Shown here: positions 32,740 to 44,911 of the stretch, in pieces
How positions within the stretch are numbered: position 1 is the stretch's first letter
Layout of the letters: each line of letters starts with the position of its first letter
Assembly (NCBI GenBank): GCA_030512295.1
Contig: JAULSR010000009.1
Coordinates: 1,054,001-1,118,000, forward strand
From: Bombardia bombarda
Taxonomy: Eukaryota; Ascomycota; Sordariomycetes; Sordariales; Lasiosphaeriaceae
DNA: 64,000 nucleotides
Reading direction: 5' to 3'
Made by a program: the position numbers and the translations under genes
The notes under the pieces: generated by a model
Database searches by the model: none
Told to the model about the DNA's origin: nothing
The model's input: the letters and a program-made list of their open reading frames with translations, nothing else

Positions 32740-33310
32740 TAAGTATACAGGTGAATCTTGTTCGACTTCAGTTCCTCTCTGACCAGCTTCAGCAACGCCA
32801 GAACGTCCTCACTCTTCCATCCGCCAGCTCTGGTGAACAACGCCAGCGTATACGCCTCGATGGCCATCTCTAGGAACTGCACTCTGAAACTACCTTCCCG
32901 ATCTCCTTCAAGGTGGGGTCCTTCGGCCAGGTCCCCAATGGTACGACCTTCTGAATCATGTCCACCGCTTTTCAAACCCCGCTGATGTCAGCATGTCAGG
33001 CAAACTGAGGCGTGATGTCAAACCCAAGCGGTGGTGTACTGAGCTTTGGGAACTCAGCAAGCCTTTGGATCTTCAGGCCCAGTGCGACATAGTGCCCCAT
33101 CCAGAGCAAGCGTGAAGACGTGATGTGTCATATCCAGCCAGGTTTGTTCTGTCTCGTTCGTTTGGGAGCAGGTACTGGCCGGCACGGCAGCCGTGGTAGC
33201 GTCGGCCGTTCTCGTGCGTGAGGTCGAACACGGACGATCCAACACTGGCCGTCTCCGATATGGAGACATCGCTGGCGTAGGTTGGTGTGCCGGCACCATC
33301 TTCTTCGTTG
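32740..33310 (-). pseudogene. LaeA-like methyltransferase remnant with internal deletion
   Basis: The minus strand keeps only the two ends of a LaeA/UMTA-type methyltransferase. The N-terminal part reads VFDLTHENGRRYHGCRAGQYLLPNE and, after a frameshift, LDMTHHVFTLALDG. The next recognisable piece is already from the C-terminal part: VPLGTWPKDPTLKEIG in one frame, and VQFLEMAIEAYTLALFTRAGGW with LLKLVREELKSNKIHLYTYC in another. The SAM-binding core of roughly 150 residues (DLGTGTG region) is gone. Such proteins methylate unknown targets, and LaeA itself governs secondary metabolism. This copy cannot work. Confidence 0.8.
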
Positions 33311-33850
33311 TCAACCTATTCACTTGTTTAGATTTGTGTGTGATATTTTGCTAAGGGGATGGAGGCGGGGTTCTGGACCATACAGATTGCTTCCACAAGG
33401 TCGCTTGGATGTTGTTAGTTGCTATAGCGCCGCGCTAGGGGACCTGGAGAGAATCACAAGTGAGGAGGGAGGTCCTTAGGGTTAGAGATATGCTGGGTAT
33501 AAGTCACAATGGTAGATATAGACGGACATCTGTCGATGTTGTCCCTTCGGTCAGCTAACTAAACAGTCAAAATACGACCAGTAGCAAGGTGTTCTTTTGC
33601 TAATTTATTGTTTCAACATATCCTCCGAGTAGCCCAATCGCCATGGCCACATATACGTGGGCTGTAAAGCCAAGTTTTCAATGAAAACCAAAGAGGGTCA
33701 AGAAAGAAGAAGCTTCAAAAGAAGCAGATAAAGACCGAAACCAACCAAGACACGCTCGCTCGCTTAGCTCTTTGCTCAACCCCCCACCCCCCCCCCCCCA
33801 TTTCACCGTGCACCAAAGCCAACAACAACAAACACAATAGAGTGAAAGAG
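33311..33850. other. Intergenic, no gene recognised
   Basis: Short stretch between the methyltransferase remnant and the multicopper oxidase 3' end, with poly-C at about 33788-33799. Confidence 0.5.

Positions 33851-33896
<46 letters not shown>
33851..33896. repeat. 46-base A homopolymer
   Basis: An uninterrupted A run on the plus strand, four bases from the stop codon of the multicopper oxidase. On the coding strand it is a T run in the 3' UTR. Length may be affected by assembly. Confidence 0.9.
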
Positions 33897-33899
<3 letters not shown>

Positions 33900-33900
33900 A

Positions 33901-36144
33901 TCAAAGCATCTTGATCTTGCTCCCCTCGACGCGCATCTTCCTCGTCACTCTCCGCTCCGGCCCGGCGACAGCGGCAGCCCCACGCTTGACATTGTCCACG
34001 GGCGACGGCGGCGGCGGCGTGTGCGTCTCCCAGTACTCCGCGAGCTTCTCCTCCACCTCGGCGACGTTGTTATAGGGCTGCAGGCTGGCCATGAACTGCA
34101 CCTTCTGGGTGATGGCCGCGGGCGTGAACTTTGCGGGGGCGACGGCCTCGGCGCGCCAGCGGTCCTCCATGGGGTCGCGGAACGAGGTCTCATTGTACCC
34201 AAGGTCAAGCAGGGCAGTGACGTTGAAGGCCGCCATCATCTCGTGCTGGGTGAGGTGTCAGTGGGGGTGGGGGGCGAACTGCAAACTGCAAAAGGGGGTA
34301 AAAAGGGGGTAAAAGGGGTAAATATATGGGTTGGTCACTTACGTCCTCGTGGATCAGGTTGTGGCAGTGGAACATGTACACGCCATCCCACGGGGCGTAG
34401 TGCGCCTCGATGATGACGGTCTCCTTTGGCGCAAGCCAGACGACATCCTTCAGCCCCTGCGCCTCATACGGCAGGACCGTCCTGTCGTCGTCGTCGCTCC
34501 GTGACAGGACGCGGAAGTCGACCAGGTGCACATGGATCGGGTGGCTCCAGCCGCCACCGCCATTCTCGAGCTCCCAGACCTCGACCGTGCCGCGCGGGAC
34601 GTTGGCCAGGACGCGGTTCTCGACGTCGTTGAAGCCCACGCCGTTGATCTTCCACTCGCCATTGGTGCGCTCAAACTCAAAGTGGTGGTCGATCTGGTTG
34701 TTGCCGGGGAGCGCGGGCGGGAAGGGGACGGTCCGGAGCGTGGCCGGGACGGTGCTGGGGTCTGCCACAGGCGCGGGCGAGACGACAAAGCGCATGACCT
34801 TGTCCGTGTTCAGGTAGTCGTCATCCTCGCCCACATCGTCCGTGTTCCGCAGCGTGATGTTCTGTCCGGCAAACGGGGAGAAGTCGAAGACGATCTCGTA
34901 GCGCTCCGCCATGCTGATGTAGAGGTCGCTCACCGTCTGCGGGCCGGTCAGGAGGCCGGCATCAGAGGCGATGGCCTTGAAGGGGATCTTGGCGCTGCTG
35001 CCCGTCGAGCGCTGGAAGTAAAGCAGGAAGGTCCTGGACACGGCGGCGTTGAGGAAGCGAAGGCGGTACTTGCGAGGCTGCACGTTGAGGAAAGGCCAGG
35101 GCTGGCCGTTGACGTGGATCACATCGCCAAAGAGCGACGTGGTTTCGCCTGCTGGGGAAAAGAGCGTGCCGTCGTTGTTGTACTGCTTGGCCGAAAGAAT
35201 GAGCGGGATGTCAAACTGTCCGTATCCCGAGGGCAGGCCGAGAGCATCCTCGGCAGGGTCGTGCATGATGTAGCCGCCAGCTTGGCCAAAGTAGGCATTT
35301 TCTGCCGTCTATGGTGAAAATGATCAGAAAGAGACTCCCTCGTCGACATCTCTGTTTTTGCAGGGGTCTCTGTTTTTGCAGGGGGGGGGGAAAAGAGGAT
35401 GATGACCCACATGATCGATGGCATGATCGTGATACCATAGGAAACGGGCGTTCTGGCTGTTGGGATAATAGTAGTCCTTGAACTGTCCAGGTTGGGTTAT
35501 ATCCTCAGCCCAGCCATCCCAGGGGGCGCGCTGATGCCAAATGTCAGTTGTGCGCCTGCGCCTGCGCCTGCGCCTGCGCCTCAACAGCTCCATTATTGGA
35601 AACCCATCAGACATGAATAAAAAAACGAGTTCAACATACCGAGTATGAGCCGTGTAGATGAACAGAGTTTGCCATGGTAGCGTTGTTGACAAACCGAACA
35701 ACTGCCTCTCTGCCCTTGGTGATGAGAAAGGTAGGGCCCGGGGAGATGCCATCATATCCCACCAACGTGGCCGGCCCCAAGTTGGGATAGACCTGTTGGG
35801 TGAGCGAGTGGATATTGATCTCGTAGTAGTCAATGGGATTGCCAGTCACGGGATTGGTGATTGTCCTTTTGGATCATCAGTATAGGGTACGTTTTCATGT
35901 ACAGGAGTATAGGGTACGTTTCATGTACAGGACGGGATGATGGCGTCTGAAACCAAACTCACATGGCAGGTGTCTTGACTGGAGGAATGGGCAAGGGGAA
36001 CTGGTAGAGAAAGTTGTAAACCGGGCTGAGCCAGTCCTTTCTCGCCACCAGCTTGGGAGCATCAGCATTGCTCGAAGACACCCCGCGGCCAAGAACCGAG
36101 GGGGTGGCTGCAATGGCCAACACCAAGAACCGGAAGAAAGACAT
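33901..36144 (-). CDS. Secreted multicopper oxidase, bilirubin-oxidase/CotA-like
   Basis: Five exons (36144-35963, 35865-35640, 35530-35411, 35308-34343, 34245-33901) give 612 residues with a signal peptide (MSFFRFLVLAIAATPSVLG). All four copper motifs are present in order: HLHGS, WYHDHA, HPIHVHLVDF and HCHNLIHEDHEMM. The last holds the type 1 Cys and His ligands with a Met at the axial position, as in bilirubin oxidase and CotA. The Met axial ligand and the overall reading (GGYIMHDPAED, FLNAAVSRTFLLYF) place it near bilirubin oxidases rather than classic laccases. The enzyme couples one-electron oxidation of phenols or tetrapyrroles to reduction of oxygen to water. Introns 2 and 3 carry small tandem repeats. 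Confidence 0.93.
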
Positions 36145-38055
36145 TGTCTTCGCGCGGAGAGGTTTTCTATTTTCTCGACCTGGTACAAACAACAGACGCT
36201 GAGAAGGACGGGATTGAGCTGAAGTACCAAGATCTGAATCGTGAGGAGGTTTGTGCTACTTCTTATAGAGTTTTAAGTTTACGACATTCTCTCTTTGGGG
36301 GGGTAGGTAATCAAACAACAAAACCAAGTCGCCTAGGCTAAACCTTCCCACCGGCCATTAGCGTCAACCGCCGTTGATACCAAGAGTTGGCGGTTCGTAA
36401 CGTCGGGCTGACAGACCCGGCGTTAGCTGGAACTTGTGTCGGCTGTAGTCGGCGGCGGGCTGGCTATCAACTCCATGTGACTTTGAGACTTGAGATAGTC
36501 AGTCGATAGCTTTGCCTCCGCGGAAAACGGCTCGCCTGGTTGCCTGGCAGGGGAGGGAGGGTGGGTCTCTTGACAAAACGTCGCTGTGATCCGGGTCTCA
36601 GCTTCGCCCAAAAATAGTGTTGGGCATAGCCCGCTGCCATCCGGCATTTCCACATCTGGCATAAATATCCGCCATAAATATCCGCCATGTAAAAGGCGTG
36701 AGTCAAAGCATCAAGGTGGAGTAGGATGAGGAACTATTGTTTCAACACCATAGAGAAATGCATCATCATGAGATGGAGAGTGTCTAGGGTGTGACGGGGA
36801 GTGAGGAACTTTCAAGAAAATGTGAACCTGGTGGAGAAGGACGGGACACGCAGAGGACGGATTGGGAAAAAAGGGTGTGGTGTATCCTCAGTCATCTTAT
36901 CTTTATGCTTCTAGAATCGGAAGTGACAAGTGCGGCGAAGGAACGGACACAGACCAGACATGGTTGAATATGGCCAGCAGATGGGACTGGCAGGGTTCTT
37001 TCGTAGTTGACGAGGCTCTCTCCAGACAATTACTGAGAGCGATAAAAAACCAAGGCACCGACTGGACTGGACTGGAGCCGCGCGTGAACAATAGAATTGT
37101 GACCTCCGGCAGCAGTTGACTCGATTGGTGACGCCGCGGCTTGGCAAGACTGGTACTTCAGTAAGGGTTGCTTGACTGGGGCGATGCAGCACTCACAAGT
37201 TGTTCTTTTGGGGGCCATGAATAATAGCTGGGACACGTTAGGACCAAGCCAGTGGACAGACGGCTAAGACCAAGCAGTGGACAGACGGCTAAGACGCGGG
37301 AGCGTTGCTGTCAGGTACGTTATGTTAGTGCAGATGGCATGCATATATCTCCTGGTACAGGCACTTTACTTGTCTCTGACGATAATGAAGATCAGCAGGC
37401 CAAATACTCTGTTTGGGTACCAACCCTGCAAGTGAGATGCGTGTACATGTGTACATATGCGGCGTGTACTGCTGTGTATAATAGCGGCTCGGATTCCAGC
37501 CGGGGGGGGGGGCATGCGATGTTTAATCTCTGACTAATGTGTTTTTGCAATGTCCCATTAAGCATATCTTATGAAAGAGCATCACAGACCTGACACTCCT
37601 GGGACTGGTTTGCACGCTGTTTCTGTTGGTACACCGCCAGCGCGTATACATGTATACTAGTAGTACTATTAGTATCTGTACCTGTGTACATGTGCCTGAT
37701 GCTTTTTTACACCTACTAGCGTACTTGCACAAGTCGAATGCCAAGAGGTGTGTGTGCAATTCACATGCCCTCTGAGGAAGGTTCAGACGGGGGAGCCAGT
37801 GGCGTTCTTGGCGGCGTCTCCTTGGCGGCGTCTCCCCCTTCTCAGCAGCTGGGTGGGACTGACTGGCTGGCTTTGATTTTCAGTCCGATGTTGGTGGGCT
37901 CACCGTCAATGTCTCTGGCCGGTGCCCAAGTCGGCAGAAGGTCGCTTCCACCATGACGGGACGGGATGGGACACAGGCACGATACGACGAGACCTGGTCA
38001 CCTGGGGTGGTTGCCGTTCGCTGGGGCACAGCGCGGGGCGGGAAGCCTTGGCAGG

Positions 38056-38388
38056 TTTTTTTCGTTTTTTTTTTTTTCGTTTTTTTTTTTTCGTTTTTTT
38101 TTTTTTCGTTTTTTTTTTTTCGTTTTTTTTTTTCCGTTTGCTTCGGAAAGTCCGGGTTTTCTCGCGGTCGGGGGTCGTGGCCACGCAAGGTGTTGATTCC
38201 GACGAGGGAACTCGGACGAGGGAACTCGGACGAGGGAACTTTTTTTCAACCAGGGGGTGGGTGTGCAAAGTTTACTGTGCAGGTGTGTGTACACAGTAGG
38301 TGACAGTAGGTGCAGACAAGGTTCTGCACTACACATAACTTACCCAGGGATCAAGAACCCAGGGATCAAGAGCCCAGGGATCAAGACT
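38056..38388. repeat. Poly-T/CG array and two further short arrays
   Basis: 38056-38136: about five T runs of 11-14 bases separated by cg. 38204-38241: three copies of ggacgagggaactc. 38343-38388: three copies of a 15-bp unit containing agggatcaag. Confidence 0.9.
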
Positions 38389-39688
38389 GAAGCCACGCAG
38401 GGCTTGCCTCCCTTGTCTGTCAGGTTGGCCGGGCCATCTTATCGCCAGTGATCGATGGTTGCGCCATGTCGCCGATTGGGGGGCACGCCAGCCGTTTTGA
38501 TCTTGGTGGTCCGTTTTGATCTTGGTGGTCTCTGTGATGAAAACGCAATAAATCGCCTTGCCAAGTCGGTGGGCGGACGCGAGAACGGGACACGACTCAG
38601 GGCAAAGCTCTTGGTATTCTTGGTATTCGATAGTGAAATAGCGATAAGGCGGATATGTGATTGTGATCCCATGAGTCTCCTCTTTCACTCCCCCTTGTCT
38701 AGACTCCTAGTAACTGCACCGAGAGTCTGGGCAGGGTCCAAGTTCATCCCTGATTGACGCGAAATGCCGCGACTTTCCGTCTCGCGTGGCTCCAAATTTA
38801 GAAGCTACTCCATTTTGGCCTGTAATAGCGCGTAGCACAGCGGGAGGAGGGGCAGGTACGGGTAGTGCGGTGTAGCTTCCGGCCAGACTTGCAGTCGCCT
38901 CGCAGACGGGACATGCCTTCCTAGGCTAGGTTACCTGTGGTGGCGGTGCATTACACAAACATTACACAGTATCTTTGGTTGTGTCCATCCTGGCCTTGTG
39001 CATCTTCCATGCTTCCTTCACCTTGATAAAGCCCCCAAACCGGGTCAAAATCCCCGGCATCAAGTGGTGTGGGGATGATCACCCGCAGAAACTCCCATCA
39101 AGTTCCGTGCATTCATTCCTTACGAGTTTAAATCACCTGTCTTGTGTCTTTGCAAAATGAGATCGACTTGGCCTTACACCGATTAAGATGCAGTTTCCAA
39201 TCCCCATCAAAGCGCAACCAGAGATTACACAATACACACGCACTTCCGTCGGTAGCGTCCCAATAGCGCGTCCCCCATCTTGCCAACAAGTCGCGGGGGG
39301 GATGAAATTCGCCGAACCCCACGCGGAAGGGGTTGGAGAAGCCCCGTAAATGCGTCCGAGCTTGCTTTCCCATGCTCCCGTAAGTCCTGTCTGGAATTCT
39401 ACAAAGGGATTAAGACACCGTCACAAATAGCCAACAAGGACAATGTTCGGCTGGATCAAATCCGAGCTTCCGAGGAGCCGAGTCGATACAAGTTGCTCTG
39501 CGCTTCCGCACGTAAAAAAATGTCATTGACGCCATGACACACCAACCACCTTTGACGCGGTACAGAGGATGGTATGTCTCAGCCCATTGTTACCATTGTT
39601 ACACATCACCTAATTCCCGAGATCAATGGGGGTTCTGACTTCTGAGACCCACCTCCCCGCATCATCCCCCCTCTAACCTGAAGTGGCA

Positions 39689-39810
39689 GCCCGCTCACCG
39701 TGACAGGCCGCTCACCGTGACAGGCCGCTCGCCGTGACAGGCCGCTCACCGTGACAGACCGGCTCACCGTGACAGCCCTCTCACCGTGACAGGCCGCTCA
39801 CCGTGACAGC
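39689..39810. repeat. Tandem repeat of about 17-18 bp, seven copies
   Basis: Unit ggccgctcaccgtgaca, with small changes between copies. Confidence 0.9.
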
Positions 39811-40311
39811 CCCTCTCCTTGACATCCACCAAGCCTGTGCAACCACGTGTTGTGGAATAGCGCTTCTAAGACACGGAAAGAGCCAGTAGCGCACCTGCCC
39901 AAGCCAAAAGCACACGACAAGTCAAGCAACGGGCTCCACGATTACTAGACTTATTCGGTGCCATATCCACCTCGCAGCATGGTTCGAGCACGGCAAGTTT
40001 AGGCTACACCCCTTCCCCAATCCCCAACCTGGGAGACCACGAGGACACAACCAGACTTTACTGGCACGGATCACAATGATTGGCCAACCACAAGTCCCAT
40101 GCATGCACTGTTGTTGCCCTGCTCAATTCTTCAAGGCCATCTATGGGTGTGACCCGGATCCTTTTACCCAATCCAGGACCATACCACTGCTGACTGTCCA
40201 GTGCATGTCGACTGCCAATCGAGTCCGATGGACATCTGCGAGGTTCCTTCCCCTGCAGCAGCACGGGAGGCATATGTACATATGTCCTTGCTCTCTCAGC
40301 TGCTGCTGCTG

Positions 40312-40313
40312 CT

Positions 40314-40345
<32 letters not shown>

Positions 40346-40500
40346 CTTGCTTCCAGCCGTCCCAGGAAGGGGTGGGTAGGGCAGGATTTTTGGGGTAGCT
40401 GCTCAGCTTCCCCGCTCTGGGATGCAACTTGATATATGTGATTTCAAAGCCAAGAATTTCAAAGCCAAGAATTTCAAAGCCAAGAATTTCAAAGCCAAGA
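40312..40500. repeat. (gcac)n microsatellite and a 15-bp repeat
   Basis: About eight gcac units at 40314-40344, and exactly four copies of atttcaaagccaaga at 40441-40500. Confidence 0.95.
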
Positions 40501-41907
40501 CAGCAGGTGTGGCCATGATTAGCATCAATTCGCCTAGAGTTGCCCAGCGTCACAGCCGTTCTGGCAACTTACACACACACACACCTGTCTATTCGTACCT
40601 GCCTCGCAGTATATGATGGATGCCATCCACTTGAGCGCTTGCGCAATCAAGTCTGTCTCGCAGCGTCACAGCCGTTCCTCGCTCTTGGCAACATGTGGTC
40701 TCCTCACTGTTGAGCTGTTTACACCAAGTGCCGCTGCACGAGAACGGCCTGGCCTGTTTGATTCTTGATGGGACGTCAAAGCAGGGTTCCATTCCTGCCA
40801 CGTGGGGGGGAAATGCTATGTCGGAAATATCAGGAGCCGGCTCGTCCTTATCTGGGTTGATGAAGCGAGAGTTGATGCCTTAGTCGGTGCACCGTCATGT
40901 CAAGATGGAAGGTTTGAAATGGCAGCAAGAGCATGGACGAAAACATATGCGTCCAGGATGCCAGTTGCCTTGATCAGTGAAATTGACAATAACTCATAGG
41001 CCTAACCTGCCAGCCCATAGGCTTTGGTTGCACCTGAATACAACTGTAGAAATACGCTTTCTATGACTTCATATCGTGTGCCTTGAGCACTCAGCGATAG
41101 TGCCAGCCCTTTCACGTAGCTGCAATGTGAAGACCACACTTTTGACAGCTTACGATGGAGCTTACGCGGCGTAGAGGCTGACTTGCTTCGACAAGAATGC
41201 CCCGATACCCCAGTTTTGATCCTCATGATACCTCAGTTATGACGCAAGGAACACAGTTTTGTCGTCTGTCCCGTGCAGTGGGCAAAGCAGAGCAAAGCTC
41301 AGCCAACGCCGCATCTCGTATCTCGGACCTGGATTCAACCTACCTACCCACCAACTTGCGGAGTGCTGACTCGTATCGAAAAATCACGCGCCTCATGTGT
41401 ACATGCACCACTACCGCGAGACACAACCACCACGACTATCACGCCCGGACACAGAGCGTTTGCGCAGCTGCCAAGCTGCCTACACTACCACCTTGATACA
41501 TAATGTGAAGGCACGCGGACCCAACGGTCTGATCTATATGATGGAGGTGGTATGCCTTGGCCAAGACTCTGGCACACTATTGAGTTATTATTGAGAGAGA
41601 TGGACGCCCAGTTCAGGGGCTTATTGTCGGCCAAGTCCATTCCTGGCTCTCCTGTCTGCCAAGTCGGATCCGGCATCCTGCCCACATGCCCAGAGATGGT
41701 GGAGAGAACACAACATACCCACCACGACGTAGCCAAGCTAACAAGAAACGGACAGGGCATTCGGGAAGTGAGGGGAGGGTCAGTCATAATCATCTGGTCG
41801 AGACACATGGAGTTTGTATAAATATCGGCTGCTCGAGGACGCATGTCAAAAGATGTTCTCTGCACGCATCCTATCTATCTATTCATCATTTTTTCGCCCT
41901 ATCCACA

Positions 41908-44187
41908 ATGCTGCTCCTGTTACCATGCGTACTGTTTGTGTTGGGCGTGGTGGCAGTCGACGTTCCACTGCTGCTCATCGGTGGGCTGGTTGAGTAAGAT
42001 TGTCCCGCCATTGTTCTCGCGTTGACCTAAGCCGACTGACCCTGTTTCGAAGTGCTGCGGCTACAGACGAGACGTACAACACAGGTGGGCTCATCACTGT
42101 CAATGGCTGGACAGTGACAGTCCCGAAGAACATGCTCGTCACCTTTCCAGCGGCGTTCGTGCCATGGAAGGAGTTTGTTGCCGGGAAGGCGGCTGTTCTG
42201 GGATACGAGGTCAATGTGAGTTTGTCTATCCGCCCTTTCCCCGCTTTTTCTGGTTTTTTTTTTTAATTTTTTTTCTAAAAAACTAAAAAACTAAAAAACT
42301 AAAAAACTAAAAAACTAAAAAACTAAAAAACTAAAAAACTAAAAAACTAAAAAACTAAAAAAAAAAATCAAAAACAATCCATGTCTGACACCAAACACAC
42401 AAGGTCGCTGGAAACATAGTCGACGGAGTGGCCATTGCGGCACAGGTCATCGTGACGGAATTCAGCCTCGAAACCAACCAGGGCTACATCGACGAGATCA
42501 GCTTCGACGGGACCATCAAGATCCGCAACGGGCCCAACATTCGCATCAATGATCCCAACGCTGTCTTCTCGGCCGGGTTCTCTGCCCCCTTCATGGTGGC
42601 CGACGACGTGAATCCGAGCGTGTCGTCCTTCTCGGGGTTCCCAATGTGTGTGCCACGCGGCGCCAACGACACATTGTGCCCTCTGTCCAACCGCCCCTTG
42701 ATCGCAGGATCGACAGCGCCACAGCGCATCTTGTACGTCCCACCAACCAACCAACCAACCAACCAACCAACCAACCAACCAACCCATCTCTTTCTCCCCA
42801 GGCTGACTTCCCTGACTTGCTGACTTCCCTGACCAACTCCTGCTGCAGCCGCGCCCCCGACGCGCTCGTCATGGCGCCATTTCTCGCGGGCGACTACGTC
42901 GAGTACAGCGGCTTTCGCTCGGCCTCCAACGAGATCGTGTGCTTCGAGATGGTGGCGTGGAACGTCCAGATCACGACCGTCGGCGCGCCCACCTACATCC
43001 GAGTCGAGGAGACCCTGATCGGCATCTACACGGCCGACGCCAACGGCGAGGTGGCCGAGACGCGCTTCATCGGCTACACGTCCGACCCGGCCGCGACCGT
43101 CTCCATCGTGGCCATCGACATCGACCCCTGCACCGGGGCGACGACGGATCGGTCGGTCGGCGTCGGCCAGAACCGTCCCGAGGGCGGCGGGCGCAACAAG
43201 TGGATCGCCCGGATCGACGGGACCACGCCGTCGCTGTACACGCGCGAGTACCGGGCCGTCGCGAGCACCGGCAACGCGCCCACGCGCAACGGCATCCTCG
43301 CCGGCCAGTACGCGGCGCCCATCCTCGACTGGATCCAGCCCGAGCTGCTGGTGCCGGGGATCGAGCCGCTGGTGCACCAGTTCGAGGGGCTCACACACCT
43401 GACCAGGGGCGTCGGGCCGGACGGGGACGGCAACATGTTCGGGCCCCTGGACCCCTTCCCACAGACGGGCGTGGCCGTGTTCGACGTGTCGACGTGTCCC
43501 GAAATCGTGCCCGGCGATCCGCAGGCGCCAGCGCCGCGCATCGATGCGAGCATCAACATCGGAGGAGGAGGAGGAGGCGGCGGCAGCGTGGCTGCTGGCA
43601 GCGACCAGGTGTTCGTCCGCGCTGATGACACATTCGCCCTGGCCGGCTCCGAGACCAACCACCCCGGCAACGATGCAGACACGCTCGCGTGGGCCTGGTC
43701 CATCTCGCCGGGATCCGCGGGCACCCGGGCAGACCTGCAGACCTTCGCGCTCAGCGCCGACAACAAGACGCTGACGGCCAAGTTCGCGGCCGGCGCGCCC
43801 GTCGGGGAGTACTCTTTCGTGCTGGAGATTGCCTCGCTCGAGAGTGGCTTGGTTGGCAGTGCTGCTGTCAAGGTGACGCTCTTCTCCGGCCCCGACACCG
43901 TGACGGTCACGGCGGTGACGTGGACAAGCGGACAGAGCGGGACCATCGGCGTGGTCTGCAAGAGCAACTACCTCGTCGACGCAGAGGTCGGCATGACGGT
44001 CACGTATCCGGGCGACCGAGGGGTCGCGACAGGCCCGATGGCGCCGACGCCCCCCGGCAGTGGCAGCTGGAGCTTTTCTGCGAGGAGGGTCGACCAGCCT
44101 GGGACGGTGTCCTGCCAGAGCTTGCTGGGAGGGTCGGCCACCAGGGTTGGACTGACGAGCAAGAAGATGAAGACGAGAAGAAGATGA
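41908..44187 (+). CDS. Large secreted protein of unknown function
   Basis: Four exons (41908-41993, 42053-42215, 42404-42732, 42849-44187) give 638 residues. Residues 1-17 (MLLLLPCVLFVLGVVAV) are a signal peptide. The mature protein starts DVPLLLIGG and has the pattern GGLITVNGWTVTVPKNMLVTFPA, EFSLETNQGYIDEISFDGTIKIRNGPNIRIN and later FLAGDYVEYSGF with NVQITT; these beta-rich motifs recur in uncharacterised secreted fungal proteins. The C-terminal third holds a Gly run (GGGGGGGG) and then an Ig/PKD-like segment (DTFALAGSETNHPGNDADTL). The very C-terminus (KKMKTRRR) is written by a minisatellite that continues past the stop. I do not recognise a catalytic motif. Introns 2 and 3 contain simple repeats. 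Confidence 0.83.
42275..42783. repeat. Simple repeats inside two introns of the secreted-protein gene
   Basis: About ten copies of ctaaaaaa at 42275-42360 in intron 2, and about ten copies of ccaa at 42743-42783 in intron 3. Confidence 0.95.
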
Positions 44188-44412
44188 AGACGAGAAGAAG
44201 ATGAAGACGAGAAGAAGATGAAGACGAGAAGAAGATGAAGACGAGAAGAAGATGAAGACGAGAAGAAGATGAAGACGAGAAGAAGACGGAAGGCGTGAGA
44301 AGGGAGAACACGAGGGAGCGAGTTGTCAATCTTCACATATTCATTCTTCTCTCTCTGATGTCAATAAAAGAGAAGATTGTCCGAGTCAATAAAAGAGAAG
44401 ATTGTCCGAGTG
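44156..44412. repeat. 15-bp array across the stop codon, and a 26-bp direct duplication
   Basis: At 44156-44285, about eight copies of agaagatgaagacga begin inside the coding sequence and run into the 3' UTR. At 44359-44411, a unit containing caataaaagagaagattgtc occurs twice. Confidence 0.9.
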
Positions 44413-44434
44413 TTCTTGTGTTCTCCTTAACCCC

Positions 44435-44911
44435 CTAACACATATACTCGTCTTCAGCACCAACCTCAAAGTCGAAGCTGCACAGGTCTTCATCGAATGG
44501 GAACATGTATGTGGATGTGATGCTTGCAAAAACTGTCAGCCAGCCAGCGGTTGGATGGTCAAACAGATGAGAGATTGATAATTGGATATATGGCCCATAC
44601 CGGTGATGTTCTTTGCTTGCTTGGTATTCTCTCAGTGATGCCAGGTTCTCGTGGTAGCTGATCATGGCGAATTCGAACCCCTTGCTCCATTCGATGGGGT
44701 CCGTCAAGGAAGGGCTACCCACAATAAGGCGACCGCCCTTGACAGATGGCAGGCTTTTGAGCAATCTGACCTCGCGCAGAAAATTGTCTCTATGTTCTTG
44801 GGTCACCACTTCAGGCTTGAACCGCAACATGACTATGGGTGAAAAAGTGTCAGCGATGTCGACTGGATACTATCGCTGCAGCGCTGACCAACCTATGTGA
44901 ATCAGAGTCAT
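44435..44911 (-). CDS. Stress-responsive A/B-barrel (Dabb) domain protein
   Basis: Three exons, 44911-44893 (19 nt), 44832-44601 and 44522-44435, give 112 residues. The first junction rebuilds MTLIHIVMLRFKPEVVTQEH, the typical Dabb opening with a His-containing first strand, followed by LLKSLPSVKGGRLIVG, GFEFAMISYHENLASLREYQ and the second-strand HxxH-like ASKEHH. Dabb proteins form dimeric alpha/beta barrels; some are polyketide cyclases, others stress proteins. The gene diverges from the P450 gene about 600 bp away, which might mean shared control. The last exon is acidic (DEDLCSFDFEVGAEDE) and its acceptor is a little uncertain. Confidence 0.85.

Larger units (their letters stand above)
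36145..41907. other. 5.8-kb stretch without a supportable gene
   Basis: Many short open frames on both strands, none with a recognisable domain or exon chain. It contains several tandem arrays (listed separately) and a likely TATA box (tataaat, about 41817) for the secreted-protein gene that follows. Composition is like ordinary intergenic DNA, not AT-rich. Confidence 0.5.

Noticed and set aside
37880..38303. Poly-Lys or poly-Phe proteins across the T-run array
   Set aside because: Arise from the simple repeat in all frames.
42484..43967. Long minus-strand open frames opposite the secreted-protein gene
   Set aside because: Antisense shadows of a GC-rich coding exon; the plus-strand frame has the signal peptide, splice sites and conserved pattern.
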